Positions 37,325 to 51,050 of a stretch of DNA of 64,000 nucleotides are shown in pieces. Made by a program: the position numbers and the translations under genes. The stretch is from assembly GCA_016946835.1 (NCBI GenBank), contig JACVTC010000117.1, forward strand, positions 407,501 through 471,500, in the 5' to 3' direction. The stretch is from Neocallimastix lanati (nom. inval.). Taxonomy: Eukaryota > Neocallimastigomycota > Neocallimastigomycetes > Neocallimastigales > Neocallimastigaceae. The notes under the pieces were generated by a model. That model was not told where the DNA came from. It searched no databases and worked only from the letters and a program-made list of their open reading frames with translations. Each line of letters opens with the position of its first letter. The stretch's first letter is position 1.

Positions 37325-37830
37325 CATATAAAGTAGAACTGGGCTTTCTACTGGTTGTTATGTGGCGACTTAATAATCATCTGGTGTCCGGCCAACCCCT
37401 GCTGGTATCTATTCTTGATCTGATTTTCCCGATAGTGTTTGGAGAAAGGGTAAAGGGGTTATAATGGCACAATTTCAGGTAAGTATTAATTCCGCTCCTA
37501 CCATTATTGGATTGCCACGTATTTAATTTCTATATTTGATCACCCATGGCATCCTAGTGTAGTTGTATAGCCTATACTGTGAGGGTTACGAGTTCAATTT
37601 CTATAGGATAACACGGATGTTATTTGGCAAGACATGTCTACTGGAGCTACCTCTGCTTAGGAATTTGGAGCGCTGACGTCGTACTGATATAGTATAAGAT
37701 ATATATACCAAAGTATATATGTTCTTTACAAGCCCATATATATAATATGGGATAGACATGTGAATTCATATGTGTAAAAAACCTATTTATATATCTCTAC
37801 AAAACGGTTGCTATAATATATAAATAGTAA
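37325..37830 (+). repeat. GC-rich tRNA-like (SINE-like) module, copy 2
   Basis: A 500 bp island of normal base composition inside the MULE relic, between the transposase start and the right terminus. An A-box-like TAGTGTAGTTGTATA (37555-37569) and a B-box-like GAGTTCAATTTC (37590-37601) sit at tRNA-like spacing. The tract TACTGTGAGGG...GAGTTCAATTTCT aligns with TACTGTAGAGGG..GGTTCGAATCCTC of copy 1. Later CGGATG, TTAGGAAT (37657-37664) and GAGCG..GTACTGATATAGTAT (37668-37695) are also shared, with about 180 bp less between the head and TTAGGAAT. Hairpins: GTAGAA/TTCTAC (37331-37349), CCCATAT/ATATGGG (37734-37752) and CTATTTATATAT/ATATATAAATAG (37783-37827). The stretch 37325-37540 has no counterpart in copy 1. 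It is too degenerate in the T stem to be a working tRNA. Confidence 0.5.
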
Positions 37831-38399
37831 TTGAAATGTGAACAACAAATTTTAATTTTTGAAATTTCAATTTACAGCTATAATTTAAGTCTTATAAAAA
37901 TATTATTTTGTAATTTTTATTATTATTTAATATTTTATTTATAAATTATATATAAAATAAAAGGTTTAATTCTATTATTAAGATGTTATAATAACAACTA
38001 AAGTTTTAGTTATAATATAAAAAATTAATATTTTAAATAATATTAATTTAAATATAAATTTATAAAATAAAATTTTTTAATAATAAAATATAAAAATATT
38101 ATATTGATATTAATAATAAAATATAAAAATATGAAAATATAAAAATATAATATTAATAGAAAAATATAAAAATATAATATCAATAATAAAATATAAAATA
38201 TAAAAATATAATATAAATATTAATAATAAAATATAAAAAATAAGGTTATAAGGAAAATAATTATTTATCATTTTCCTTATAACATGATTGTCAAAAAAAA
38301 AAAATTATATAAAAATATTTTATTTTTTTTTTATTTATTTATTTATTTACTTATTTATTTATACATTTATTTCTTTTTTACTTAAAATTATATTAAATT
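37831..38399. other. A/T-rich filler of the MULE relic
   Basis: TAATAAAATATAAAAATAT-type repeats (about 38085-38240) and TTTA arrays. No gene. Confidence 0.5.
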
Positions 38400-38621
38400 T
38401 TATGGCGTAATAATATAAATTTTAAAAGCCACAAATAAATAGATGGCTTATTAAAATTTCAAAAAAAATTGGCGAAATGGACCACATTCATTAATAAATT
38501 ACATATAAAAAAAAAGAATTTTTATTATTTATTTAATTTTTATTTATTTAATTTCAAAAACAAGCCACATACGAAAATACGCCATATTACGAAATGTACG
38601 ATTGTGAAACGTACTAGATTC
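38400..38621 (-). repeat. Right terminal inverted repeat of the MULE relic
   Basis: Minus-strand order: GAATCTAGTACG, TTTCACAATCGTACATTTCG, TAATATGGCG, then GTATGTGGCTTG, A/T filler, GGTCCATTTCGCC and GTGGCTTTTAAAATTT. The same order is found in the left repeat. Confidence 0.65.
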
Positions 38622-38630
38622 TATATAATA

Positions 38631-39346
38631 TATAATATTTCATTTCATAAATTTTATTTTTCATTTAAATCATGTAATTTTATTATTATTATAAATATTA
38701 TTATAAATTAAATAAAATTATTCTTTAAGTCAAAAAAAAAAAAAAAAATATTAGTGTAAATATACCTCTAATGAGTTATACTTAATTGTAGTGTAAGTGT
38801 ACCTTTATAAAAAAAAAAAAAAAAGATAAATTTTATATTTAGTACTTTTTTTTTTTTTTGCTTTATTATACATTAGGTTCTATATATAAATATATAAATA
38901 ATTTTTTCTTTCTTTCATTTTGACAATTAATATATTGAAATATTTAATATTAACCGCTTTCATTTTCTCAATAATATTAAGTAATTAATTATTTTTGTTT
39001 AGAGATTTATATTAAAAACTTTTTAAAAAACCAATAAAAATATTATATATAAATATTTAATTTTCATTATTTTATTATATTATAAAAAAAATATCATTTG
39101 ATATATATTTATCTATTTATTCTATTGTTGTAACCACACTTCCATATACATATATACGAATAATAAGGATTATAGAAAAAAAAAAATTCAATTTCTTATC
39201 ATATTATCATATTATTATATATTTAAATATAAATTTCATAATAAAATTTTTATAATAAGTGGATGTTGTGAATTTTTACTATAAATCAAAAGCTTTTTTC
39301 TCGATTATTATTACAATTATTACTACCAATAAAACAATATTTTTTT

Positions 39347-39381
<35 letters not shown>

Positions 39382-40490
39382 TACTATTAAATTATTGGAA
39401 AAAAATATTATTTAATTTATTTATTTTTTATTTTTTTTATTTTGATTTATTTATCATTAATATTAAAATTTTATTATTATTATTTGAATTAGTGGTTAAT
39501 ATTTTTATAATTATTAATTATTATTTAATTTATTATTATTTAAAAATTTTTATTTTTATTTTTATTTTTATTTTATATTACTATTAAATTTTAACCACTT
39601 CTCTATAATTAAATTTTAAATTAAAAAAATTTCATTAATAAGCATATAAAAATAGCTCCAAATAGTTTTCATTTAATAACTATAATTTTTATATTAATTT
39701 TTTATTAACATGCAATGAAAAAATATTAAATTAATATAAGTTTATTATTATTATTATTATTAAATGATTTTATTATTATTATTATTATTATTAAATGATT
39801 TTATTATTATTATTATAATTATTATTATTAAATGATTTTATTATTATTATTATAATTATTATTATTAAATGATTTTATTATTATTATTATAATTATTATT
39901 AAATGATTTTTTTATTATTATTATAATTATTATTAAATGATTTTATTATTATTATAATTATTATTATTAAATGATTTTATTATTATTATTATAATTATTA
40001 TTATTAAATGATTTTATTATTATTATAATTATTATTATTAAATGATTTTATTATTATTATTATTATTATTATATTAAATGATTTTATTATTATTATTACT
40101 AGTATTATTATTATTATTATTATTAGATTTTATTATAATTGTTGACTGCACTAATATTTTAATCATATATTTAAATTATTTATTTAAAATATTTATTTAC
40201 TTCTAATATTTATTTATATCTAATATTTATTTATTTCTAATATTTATTTATTTATATCTATGTGCATTTATTTATTTATTTATATTTAATGATTTTTAAA
40301 ATGTATTATGATCTTTCTTTGAAATATTATTATAGATCTAAATTTAATTAAAGCTCCACAATTATTTTTTTTTTTTCTTATTATTATGTAAAATATATTA
40401 ATATTATTAAAATAAAATATATTAAGTAAAAAATTTAATATAAATTAAAATTTAATTATTTTTTATAATATTTAATAATCTCACTAACAA
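38631..40490. repeat. Intergenic A/T region with ATGATTTTATTATT minisatellite
   Basis: Ten tandem copies of a 30-39 bp unit beginning AAATGATTTTATTATTATT lie at about 39762-40130. The rest is homopolymer and TTTA tracts. No gene is visible in the stretch. Confidence 0.65.
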
Positions 40491-40610
40491 ATGGTTATTA
40501 ATTATCCCAATTACCATGATTATTATAATGGATTATGGAAAGATATATTTGTTATGGTCATTGAATGTTCAAATGATGGTGTTCTAAATAAAATTTTTAA
40601 TAATTATTAT
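40491..40610 (+). pseudogene. Possible 5' fragment of an unrecognised gene
   Basis: An ATG in A/T-only surroundings opens about 35 codons of ordinary coding composition (MVINYPNYHDYYNGLWKDI, then FVMVIECSNDGVLNKIFNN). The frame then dissolves into a TTATT array (about 40605-40880). It may be a truncated gene or first exon whose remainder was lost to repeat expansion. No family was recognised. Confidence 0.35.
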
Positions 40611-42210
40611 TTATTATTTATTATTTATTATTTATTATTTATTATTTATTATTTAATTATTTATTATTTATTATTTATTATTTATTATTTATTATTTATT
40701 ATTTATTATTTATTATTTAATTATTTATTATTTATTATTTATTATTTATTATTTATTATTTATTACTTATTATTTATTGTTTATTGTTTATTAATAAATA
40801 CTTTTTTTATTATTCATTATTTATTGTTTATTAATAAATACTCTTTCTATTATTTATTATTTATTATTTATAAGATTATCTTTTTTTTATTAAATTAGAT
40901 TGAATATGAATTAAAGTTTAAGATTATCTTTTTCTTTTTTTGGGAGATTCTATCTTTACCGCAAATGATAGTAAATGATATGAACTAATTAGGGTTAGAC
41001 TTAATAAATAAATAAATAATAAAGATAAAAAAAAAAGTAAAAAATAAAATTTTATATAGAATTCTATTTATAATATACATATAAAAAACTCATTCAAATA
41101 TAAATATATTATTTTTTAAAATTTTAATTTTTGATTTTTAATTTTTTTTGTTTTTTTAATTTTATCCTTAATTTTTGTTTTTCTTTTCTTATTTATTTTT
41201 CTAAATATAAAATTTAATAAGAGATTACATTATTTTTTTTTTTTAATTTTGTATAACCATACAGTTTAATTCTGTATAATCAATTAAATTAATTTTTAAT
41301 TTAATTTAATATTTTATATTAAAGAAATAAATGAAATAATTTTTTTTTTTTCAAATGATTTATAATTATTATTATTAATTTTTAACTATTCATTCAAATA
41401 AATATTTGTTTTAAATATTCATTTTGTTTTGAATATTTTATTATAAAAATTGTTTATTATTACTACTATAAAATATTGGATTATTTTAATTTTATGTTAA
41501 GTCGATATTATTTTGTATCTATTTAACAAAAATTTAATTATTGTTTAATTAATATATTTATATTACATTCTATCATATTTATTATTAATAACCATATTTA
41601 AATGTTTTTTAATGTTTTATGTTTTAATTTTGGTTATTATTATTAATTATTATTATTAATAATTTTTTAATTTAAAAATTTAATTTTATTGTTATTTTGT
41701 TATTTGTTTTATTTCTTTTTTTTTTTTTTTTTTATATATTAAAATTTATTCAATCTTTTTTTTTTTTTTTTATAAATATTTAAATGGTAATTATTATAAT
41801 TGAAATAATTAATTTTTAAATTTGTTTCGATAAAAAATTTAAAAACTTTATATAAAAAAAAATAAAAAAAAATAAAAAAATTTTTTTGTATATAAAAGGA
41901 ATAATTTTCTGTCAATTTTTAAATACTTTTTTGTAAATATAATTTACAAAAAAAAATATATTACTCTATTTAAAAAAATTTACATATGTTCTTATAAAAA
42001 TGTTTTTATTTTATTTTGAATAAAAATAAATAATATAAACATATGTAAATTTAATTTGTAAAATAAAAAAAATAAAATAAAATAAAATAAATATATATTT
42101 AAATCTATTATTTTGACATATAAATAATAATAATAATAATAATTATATTATTAAATAAAATATATATATATCTTTTTTTATTTTGTACACAAAAAAAATA
42201 TTAAATAAAA
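40605..42210. other. TTATT array and intergenic A/T stretch
   Basis: TTATTTATTA array to about 40880, then A/T-only sequence with homopolymers. A moderately complex segment at 40925-41005 (GGGAGATTCTATCTTTACCG) was not recognised. The last few hundred bases are presumably the promoter of the following gene. Confidence 0.55.
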
Positions 42211-43302
42211 ATGATTATTAAGGATATAAACTTTATTTCAGCTATTGAAAAATCAAATGATAATATCAATGTAAATAATAATAATATTTTCAATAAAAGA
42301 CAATGGCCTGCACCTCCACCGGGATGGCAACCACCACAAGGATGGCAACCACCTCCTGTAAATTGGCAACCACCACAAGGTTGGCAACCACCACCACCAG
42401 GTTGGCCAAACCCATGGAATATTAATAACAATAACAACAACAATAATAATAATAACAACAACAACAATAATAATAATAACAATAATAACAGCAATAAAAA
42501 TAATAATAATAGTAATAAAAATAATAATAATAGTAATACAAAAAAGGAAAAAGAAAAAACTACTACTACAGCATCAAATAAAAATAAAAATACTAATACT
42601 ACTAATAATAATAAAGTAAAAGAAAATAATAATGCAAATCCTACTAAAGCTGTTAATAAAACAGGTTCATCAGCTAAATCAGAATTCTTAAAGGAAGAAT
42701 CATCTGATAAAAGTTCAACTGTAAATCCTGTAAATAGTGCTATTGCCAATGAGGAAAAAATTGAAGAAAATGTTGAATCATTTAGTAATGATAATGCAAT
42801 TGAAATTAGCCGTAATGACGCCTCCCAGTCTTATCACGATAATTCAATGAATAAGAATTCGGAAATCTCAATTGATGGAAATTCAAAAGGAGGTAATAAT
42901 ACTGGTTCTACTATTGCTACTGTTAGTATTATAGTTGCTATTATTGCATTATTTATTGCAGGAGGATTTATATTTATTCATAAAAAAAGAGTTTATGATA
43001 GAAATAATAGAAACAAGGAAAATATAGAAAATAAGGAAAATGGAAATTTTGAAGAAATTGTTATTAATGGTAATAATGACGAAAATAAGAAAGACCTCTC
43101 TTGTAATAATAATAAAGAAGTTGTTATTAATACTGATTCATTTAACAGTATGGAAAGACCAGAAACATTGAAATATGAACCAGATCATGGAATTATAAAT
43201 GCTTTTCATGATCTACTTGTTGATGATGACAATAGAAGAGAAAGTTCCAATGTTACGCTTATAACAGATGATGATGAAAAACAATTAATAAAAGGAAACT
43301 AA
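42211..43302 (+). CDS. W-Q-P-repeat, Asn-rich single-pass membrane protein, 363 aa
   Basis: The N-terminus MIIKDINFISAIEKSN matches the 361 aa protein at 18797. Residues 31-69 form a proline/tryptophan repeat (PPPGWQPPQGWQPPP, WQPPQGWQPPPPGWP) whose period is cleaner than in the paralogue. An Asn run (about 70-112) and a K/T/N-rich stretch follow. The single hydrophobic segment is at about 235-256 (VSIIVAIIALFIAGGFIFI) and is followed by HKKR. The tail holds DHGIINAFHDLL and TDDDEKQLIK. The start sits in an A-run context (TAAAAATGATT). Asn-rich and Gln/Trp/Pro repeats are common in dictyostelid proteins. The conserved tail is the best candidate for a functional, cytosolic interaction motif. 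Function unknown; membrane topology is inferred only from the basic residues after the hydrophobic segment. Confidence 0.82.
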   Translation: MIIKDINFISAIEKSNDNINVNNNNIFNKRQWPAPPPGWQPPQGWQPPPVNWQPPQGWQPPPPGWPNPWNINNNNNNNNNNNNNNNNNNNNNNSNKNNNNSNKNNNNSNTKKEKEKTTTTASNKNKNTNTTNNNKVKENNNANPTKAVNKTGSSAKSEFLKEESSDKSSTVNPVNSAIANEEKIEENVESFSNDNAIEISRNDASQSYHDNSMNKNSEISIDGNSKGGNNTGSTIATVSIIVAIIALFIAGGFIFIHKKRVYDRNNRNKENIENKENGNFEEIVINGNNDENKKDLSCNNNKEVVINTDSFNSMERPETLKYEPDHGIINAFHDLLVDDDNRRESSNVTLITDDDEKQLIKGN

Positions 43303-44470
43303 TAGAATGGTGTAAAAAATAATAATAATAATTTTATTATTATAAATATTGATCTTCGCAAGAGTGAAAATTAATATATTATATATCATATAAAAAAAAA
43401 TAAAAATATATAATAAAAATTATATAAAAGTTTAATAATTAATTTAAAAAGTAAAAAAAAATAATAATTCTGAAAGTTATACCTCTTATCAATCAAAAAT
43501 TAATAATTTATTGTACAAAATATTTATATAAATTAAGGAATTGAATTTATTATAATATGTAATATTAAAAAAAAAAAAAAAAAAAAAAACATTCTTGTAT
43601 GTACAGTTCTTTTTTTTTTTTTTTATTGCTATCATAGAATAATCACATAAATAATCACATAATAAAATAAAAGTCAATACTTAATGAAGAAAAAAAAAAA
43701 AAAAAAAAGATAATAAAATAGAATAAATGTAAATTTTTTAGAATAGAATCATAGAATAAAAAAAAAAAAAATTTTTTTTTTTTAAAAAATAGAATCATAG
43801 AATAAAAGGAAAAAAAAAAATTTTAAAATATAGAATCGTAGAGTAAAATTAAAGTCAATTCTTAATGAAGAAAAAAAAAAAAAGGTTATAAAAAAGAAAA
43901 AATGACTATCATAGAATTTTTTTTTTTAAAGTCAAATAATTAAATAAAATTATAATTTTTTTTTTTTAAGGTCAAATAAATAAATAAAATTAAAAATACA
44001 AATTTATATTATTATACATTATTATATATCATTAATAATATATATAATAATGAATATAATTAATAATAAATATTATTATAATAATAATAATAATAATATA
44101 TATAAACATATTATATAAGGTTTATTAACATATATTAAAATTGAACCAAATAATAAAATAACTAAATATATATTAAAAAAAAAAAAAAAAAAATTAAAAT
44201 AACAATAAACAAAAAAGAACAGCAATTCATTAATTAAGAATAAAATATATAAATTAATAAAAAAAAAGTAAAAATAAAAATAAATAAATTAAAAAAAAAA
44301 AAATAAAGATAAAAAATATTAAATTAGTAACTTAATTAAGCTCAAATTAAATATTACTATTATTAATATTTTTTTTAAATATATATATTTAAAATATATA
44401 TTAATAAAATAAAATATAAATAAAATATAAATAAAATAAAATATTTATAAAATAATATAATATATTCTTT
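43303..44470. repeat. Intergenic A/T stretch with imperfect repeats
   Basis: A motif AGAATCATAGAATAAAA with flanking A and T runs recurs several times (about 43620-43930), and AAAGTCAAT.CTTAATGAAG occurs twice (43670, 43852). The rest is homopolymers and AAT tracts. No gene. Confidence 0.5.
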
Positions 44471-44790
44471 TTTTTTTTTCTGGCTTTATATTATTTATTT
44501 AATAAAATAATATGTTCTTTTTATTTTATAGATTTTTAGTTTTATTTTATATTATTATTTTTTTTAATTAATAAAATAATGTATTGTTTTTATTTTATGG
44601 ATTTTAAGTTCTATTTTTTTTTTTTATTATTTTTTATTAGATAAAATAATGTTTTCTTTTTATTTTGTGGATTTTTTGTATTATTTTTATTATTTTTTAT
44701 ATTTACTTTTTTTTATTTAATAAAATAATGTATTATTTTTATTTTATGAAATTTTAGTAGTATTTTATTTTATTTTTATTTTATATTTTA
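44470..44790. repeat. Four-copy ~80 bp minisatellite
   Basis: Units built on TTAATAAAATAATGT, TTTTTATTTTATGGATTTT and an A/T run recur about every 75-85 bp. No coding potential. Confidence 0.5.
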
Positions 44791-44949
44791 TTTTATAAAT
44801 AAAAATTATAAATTATAAATTTAAATAAAAAATCCATATAAAATCTCTTTTCATTTTTTGTATAATACTGTGTATAAAATTATTTGTTAAACTAAGGTTC
44901 AAATTAAAATCAACAATATCTATAATAAAACTAAAGTTCTATTTAAAAA

Positions 44950-45288
44950 ATATTACTGACTTATTAATTATTTAAAGATTATAATTAAAGATAATATTAT
45001 TATAGATTATATAAGATAATAAATTACGTTTACTTATTATCTTTATATAGCCTTATATAACAGGAAGATGGCTTACTATTAAACTTATAATAATAGATAT
45101 AATATAATTACGCCTTATTTTTTTGATATAGAAATAGTTAGAATTATAAAGATTAATAAATTTTAATATTTAGTCATTAAATGATAAATTATAAACTATT
45201 ACTATTAATTATTATTATTACTAATATATTATTATTATCATTATTATTATAATTATAATTGTTATCATTATTATTATTATAATTATAA

Positions 45289-45371
<83 letters not shown>

Positions 45372-45610
45372 AAAATTAATAAAATTTAATATTTAATCAA
45401 TAAATGACAATTCTAAATATATTAATATCATAAAATAAGGCATGACTATACTTTATCTATTATTATAAGTTTAATAGCATGCTATCTTCTTTCTAGATAA
45501 GACTATATAAAAATAATAATTAAACGCAATCCATTATCTTTAAAATCTATAACTATGATATCTTTAATTATAACCTTTAAATAATAAATAAGTAATAGTA
45601 TTTATTATAT
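44950..45610. repeat. Imperfect palindrome left of the HTH gene array
   Basis: The left arm (44950-45130; contains AAGATTATAATTAAAGATAA and GCTTACTATTAAACTTATAA) and the right arm (45425-45610), read on the minus strand (GGTTATAATTAAAGATATCA, GCATGCTATTAAACTTATAA), match imperfectly over about 170 bp. They surround an ATT-rich loop that includes a perfect ATT array (45296-45370). The arms also resemble segments between the HTH gene copies (e.g. 48930-49010, 55225-55310). Confidence 0.55.
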
Positions 45611-46236
45611 TATATTAATTAAAATAGTCTCTATATAATGTATAATCTTAGATACTCTTTAAATATTTATTTTATTTTATTTTTACCCTATTTATCTTCT
45701 TATAAATTACACTCTTATTATAAAATTTTAAAAATAAAATTATTAATATACATACTATTTCATTTTTTAATAATATTATTGTTTATTTTTTATTATTTCC
45801 ATTTATATTTTATTATATTTTATAATATTTAATAATTTTTATTTATAAATAATATAAAAGATTAAATATATATTTATTAATTTTATTTAAATTACTTATT
45901 ATTAAATTAAAACTTTAAATTCCTAAAAAAATAGTTCTATTATTCCTTTTAAAATTTCTATAGTTTAGAAAAAAAATTTTTTTTAATGAATTTAAAAGGG
46001 TATTTTAAATTTAAAGAATTCAAAAAATATATATATATATAACTAAATTATTAATAATTCTATATTATTTTTAAAAATAAGCAAATTTTAATAATGCATT
46101 AATAAATATTAATTATAAATAAATGATAATTCTAAATAAATTATAATTCTAACTACTTTTATATCTAAAATAAATAAATAGATAGTTAAATAAATATAGT
46201 ATTAATGTTTAATTATTGTTTAATAAGATTATTTCA

Positions 46237-47472
46237 TTAATAATAATAAATGATTTGTTGAGATGGTTCTTGAATATAAATTAAAGGTTGTTCATATTTA
46301 TTCATTAATTCATTAGTACTTGTTAAATAATATAGAGGTTCGGTAGATGGAATTGATGGAATACATGAAGTAGATGGATTAGAAGGAAGTAATGAAATAG
46401 TTGAAAAAATTGGAATAGAGGATGAATCCATTAGTTCAATCTGAGAAATAGAACTTGTTTGAAAATCGTCATCATTTGAAATTGAAGAATAGTTACTAAT
46501 TGGTGTTAATGAACTTTCATTTCTTAAAATTTCATTTGATGTCAAATTTGATGTCAAATTTGATGATTCAGATAAAGTTGGAGAAGGAATATTTGAAGAA
46601 GGAATATTTGAAACTTGTGAATTTAATGAATTTAATGAATTCGAATGATTTAAAGAATTTAAAGAATTTAAATAATTTGATTTATTTAAATTTAATTGTT
46701 TATGTTTCTTTTCTTTAGAAATTTTATTTAAAGATTTTTCTACTTTATTCATAATATTATCTTCAAAATGACAAATATCATCATATTGTTTATTCTGAGA
46801 GAGTTCTTTCCAAATTTTAGAAATATGAGTACTATTTATGAAATCTGGACGTCCACCTGCCTTAATAAGAACAGTAGACCATAAAAGTTTCATTTGAGAT
46901 GAAGTTTTAGCATTATTATATAAAGATCTACATAAACGTTCATATGAAGGTTTAATTTCAAATTCTTCTAATTGATCTAATACCTTAGCACAAATTAAGT
47001 AACGATAAGCTTCTATTAATATTAAAATAAAAATAAATTGGTAAAATAAATAAAAAAAAATATTTATATATTAATATTTTTTCAATATTCAATTAAAATT
47101 TAATTTTTAAAAATATATTAATAATTATATATAATTCTATTAATACTTACGAGCTCTATGAATATTATAAATTGAAAAAAAAATATTTGAATTATTATAA
47201 TAGAAATTGAATATTAAATAAAGTTTAAATAAATTAGTATTAAAATATATATTTATTAATTAAATATCATATATATAAATATGAAATATAAATATAATAT
47301 TAATAAATGATATTTACTGTGAAATATTCCATTTCATTTTAACGAATTCATTTAAAGCATAGCCTTGCTTCTTGTATTCTTTAGAATTTAAAGAGAATTG
47401 AACCTCTTTAACTAAAGTGACGAAAGCATTTTGCTTTTCTAAATATGCACTAGATAAATTAATTTTTTGCAT
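46237..47472 (-). CDS. HTH-domain protein, array copy 1, 311 aa, three exons
   Basis: Exons on the minus strand: 47318-47472, 47151-47155 (five bases, AGCTC) and 46237-47012. Total 936 nt, a multiple of three. Introns have GT..AG ends (GTAAAT..ATAG; GTAAGTATT..AATAG). The N-terminus is MQKINLSSAYLEKQNAFVT. A helix-turn-helix is predicted at about residues 38-67 (ALNEFVKMKWNISQ, then AQAYRYLICAKVLDQL). The pattern W-x-I-S-x-x-x-A-Y-R-x-L-I-x-A-x-V resembles small DNA-binding domains of bacteria and phages. A helical stretch YERLCRSLYNNAKTS and KAGGRPDFINSTHISKIWKE follow. The lysine-rich 150-165 region precedes an Asn/Ser/Leu repeat tail (SLNSLN) that ends EPSQQIIYYY. Nuclear DNA binding is an inference. 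Copies 2-5 share the structure. Confidence 0.75.
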
Positions 47473-49778
<2,306 letters not shown>

Positions 49779-51050
49779 TTAATAATAATAAATGATTTGT
49801 TGAGATGGTTCTTGAATATAAATTAAAGATTGTTCATATTTATTCATTAATTCATTAGTACTCGTTAAATAATATAGAGGTTCGGTAGATGGAATTGATG
49901 GAATACATGAAATTGATGGATTAGAAGGAAGAGATGAAATAGTTGAAAAAATTGGAATAGATGATGAATCCATTGGTTCTATTTGAGAAATAGAATTTGT
50001 TTGAAAATCGTCATCATTTGAAATTGAAGAATAGTTACTAATTGGTGTTAATGAACTTTCATTTCTTAAAGTTTCATTTGATGTTAAATTTGATGATTCA
50101 GATAAAGTTGGAGAAGGAATATTTGAAGAAGGAATATTTGAAGAAGGAATATTTGAAGAAGGAATATTTGAAGAAGGAATATTTGAAATTTGTGAATTTA
50201 ATGAATTTAATGAATTCGAATGATTTAAAGAATTTGAAGAATTTAAATAATTTTATTTATTTAAATTTAATTGTTTATGTTTCTTTTCTTTAGAAATTTT
50301 ATTTAAAGATTTTTCTACTTTATTCATAATATTATCTTCAAAGTGACAAATATCATCATATTGTTTATTTTGAGAGAGTTCTTTCAAAATTTTAGAAATA
50401 TGAGTACTATTTATGAAATCTGGACGACCACCTGCCTTAATAAGAACAGTAGACCATAAAAGTTTCATTTGAGATGAAGTTTTAGCATTATTATATAAAG
50501 ATCTACATAAACGTTCATATGAAGGTTTAATTTCAAATTCTTTTAATTGATCTAATACCTTAGCACAAATTAAGTAACGATAAGCTTCTATTAATATTAA
50601 AATAAAAATAAATTGGTAAAATAAATAAAAAAAAATATTTATATATTAATATTTTTTCAATATTCAATTAAAATTTAATTTTTAAAAATATATTAATAAT
50701 TATATATAATTCTATTAATACTTACGAGCTCTATGAATATTATAAATTGAAAATAAAAATATTTGAATTATTATAATAAAAATTAAAATATTAAATAAAT
50801 TATTTAAATAAATTAGTATTAAAATAAATATTTATTAATTAAATATCATATATATATTTTATTATATAAATATAATATTAATAAATGATATTTACTGTGA
50901 AATATTCCATTTCATTTTAATGAATTCATTTAAAACATAGCCTTGCTTTTTATATTCTTTTGAATTTAAATAGAATTGAACCTCCTTAACTAAAGTGACG
51001 AAAGCATTTTGCTTTTCTAAATATGCACTGGATAAATTAATTTTTTGCAT
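49779..51050 (-). pseudogene. HTH-domain gene, array copy 2, with a nonsense codon
   Basis: Exons as in copy 1: 50896-51050, 50726-50730 (AGCTC) and 49779-50587. Splice sites and microexon are intact. In exon 3 the Ser codon TCA after LNLNK in the other copies is TAA here (50253-50255), which would give a 164 aa protein that keeps the HTH and the conserved core but lacks the Ser/Asn tail. The frame downstream stays open to the usual end EPSQQIIYYY. The conserved ISKIWKEL is ISKILKEL, and A39/V44 of the HTH are changed (GYVLNEFIKM). The downstream region has four 15 bp SNIPS units where others have one or two. It is either a recent pseudogene or a truncated DNA-binding variant that could compete with full-length copies. 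Confidence 0.7.

Larger units (their letters stand above)
21886..38621 (-). mobile_element. Mutator-like (MULE) DNA transposon relic, host of nested elements
   Basis: Long terminal inverted repeats: the left end starts GGGGATCATACATTTCACAA then TCATGCATTTCGCAATGTAGC. The right end read on the minus strand starts GAATCTAGTACGTTTCACAA then TCGTACATTTCGTAATATGGC. Further inside, GGTCCAAAACGCCAAATTTTT (split: GGTCCAAAACGCC / AAATTTTT, 22095-22116) matches GGTCCATTTCGCC / AATTTTTT (38466-38492, minus), so each repeat spans roughly 220-280 bp. TATATAATA flanks both ends (21877-21885 and 38622-38630), which fits the 9 bp duplication of the Mutator superfamily, though it is low complexity. The internal gene reads on the minus strand and has a FLYWCH-type finger. 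Without the 13.65 kb LTR insertion and its duplication the element is about 3.1 kb. The catalytic DDE domain is not visible, so it is dead or non-autonomous. Confidence 0.7.

Noticed and set aside
37380-37460. U2 snRNA-like sequence (GGTATCTATTCTTGATCTGAT)
   Set aside because: The resemblance to the U2 branch-point region is short, and the essential neighbouring motifs are missing; likely chance.
40610-40898. Continuation of the 40491 frame
   Set aside because: A TTATT array read as Tyr/Leu/Ile; only the first ~35 codons have normal composition.
42201-42749. Antisense poly-Leu frame opposite the W-Q-P gene
   Set aside because: Shadow of the Asn and Pro runs of the real plus-strand gene.
46500-46718. 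Antisense frames opposite the HTH genes (also 50042-50293, 53901-54143, 57550-57762)
   Set aside because: Shadows of the Ser/Asn/Leu repeat tails; the opposite strand has conserved splice sites and domain structure.
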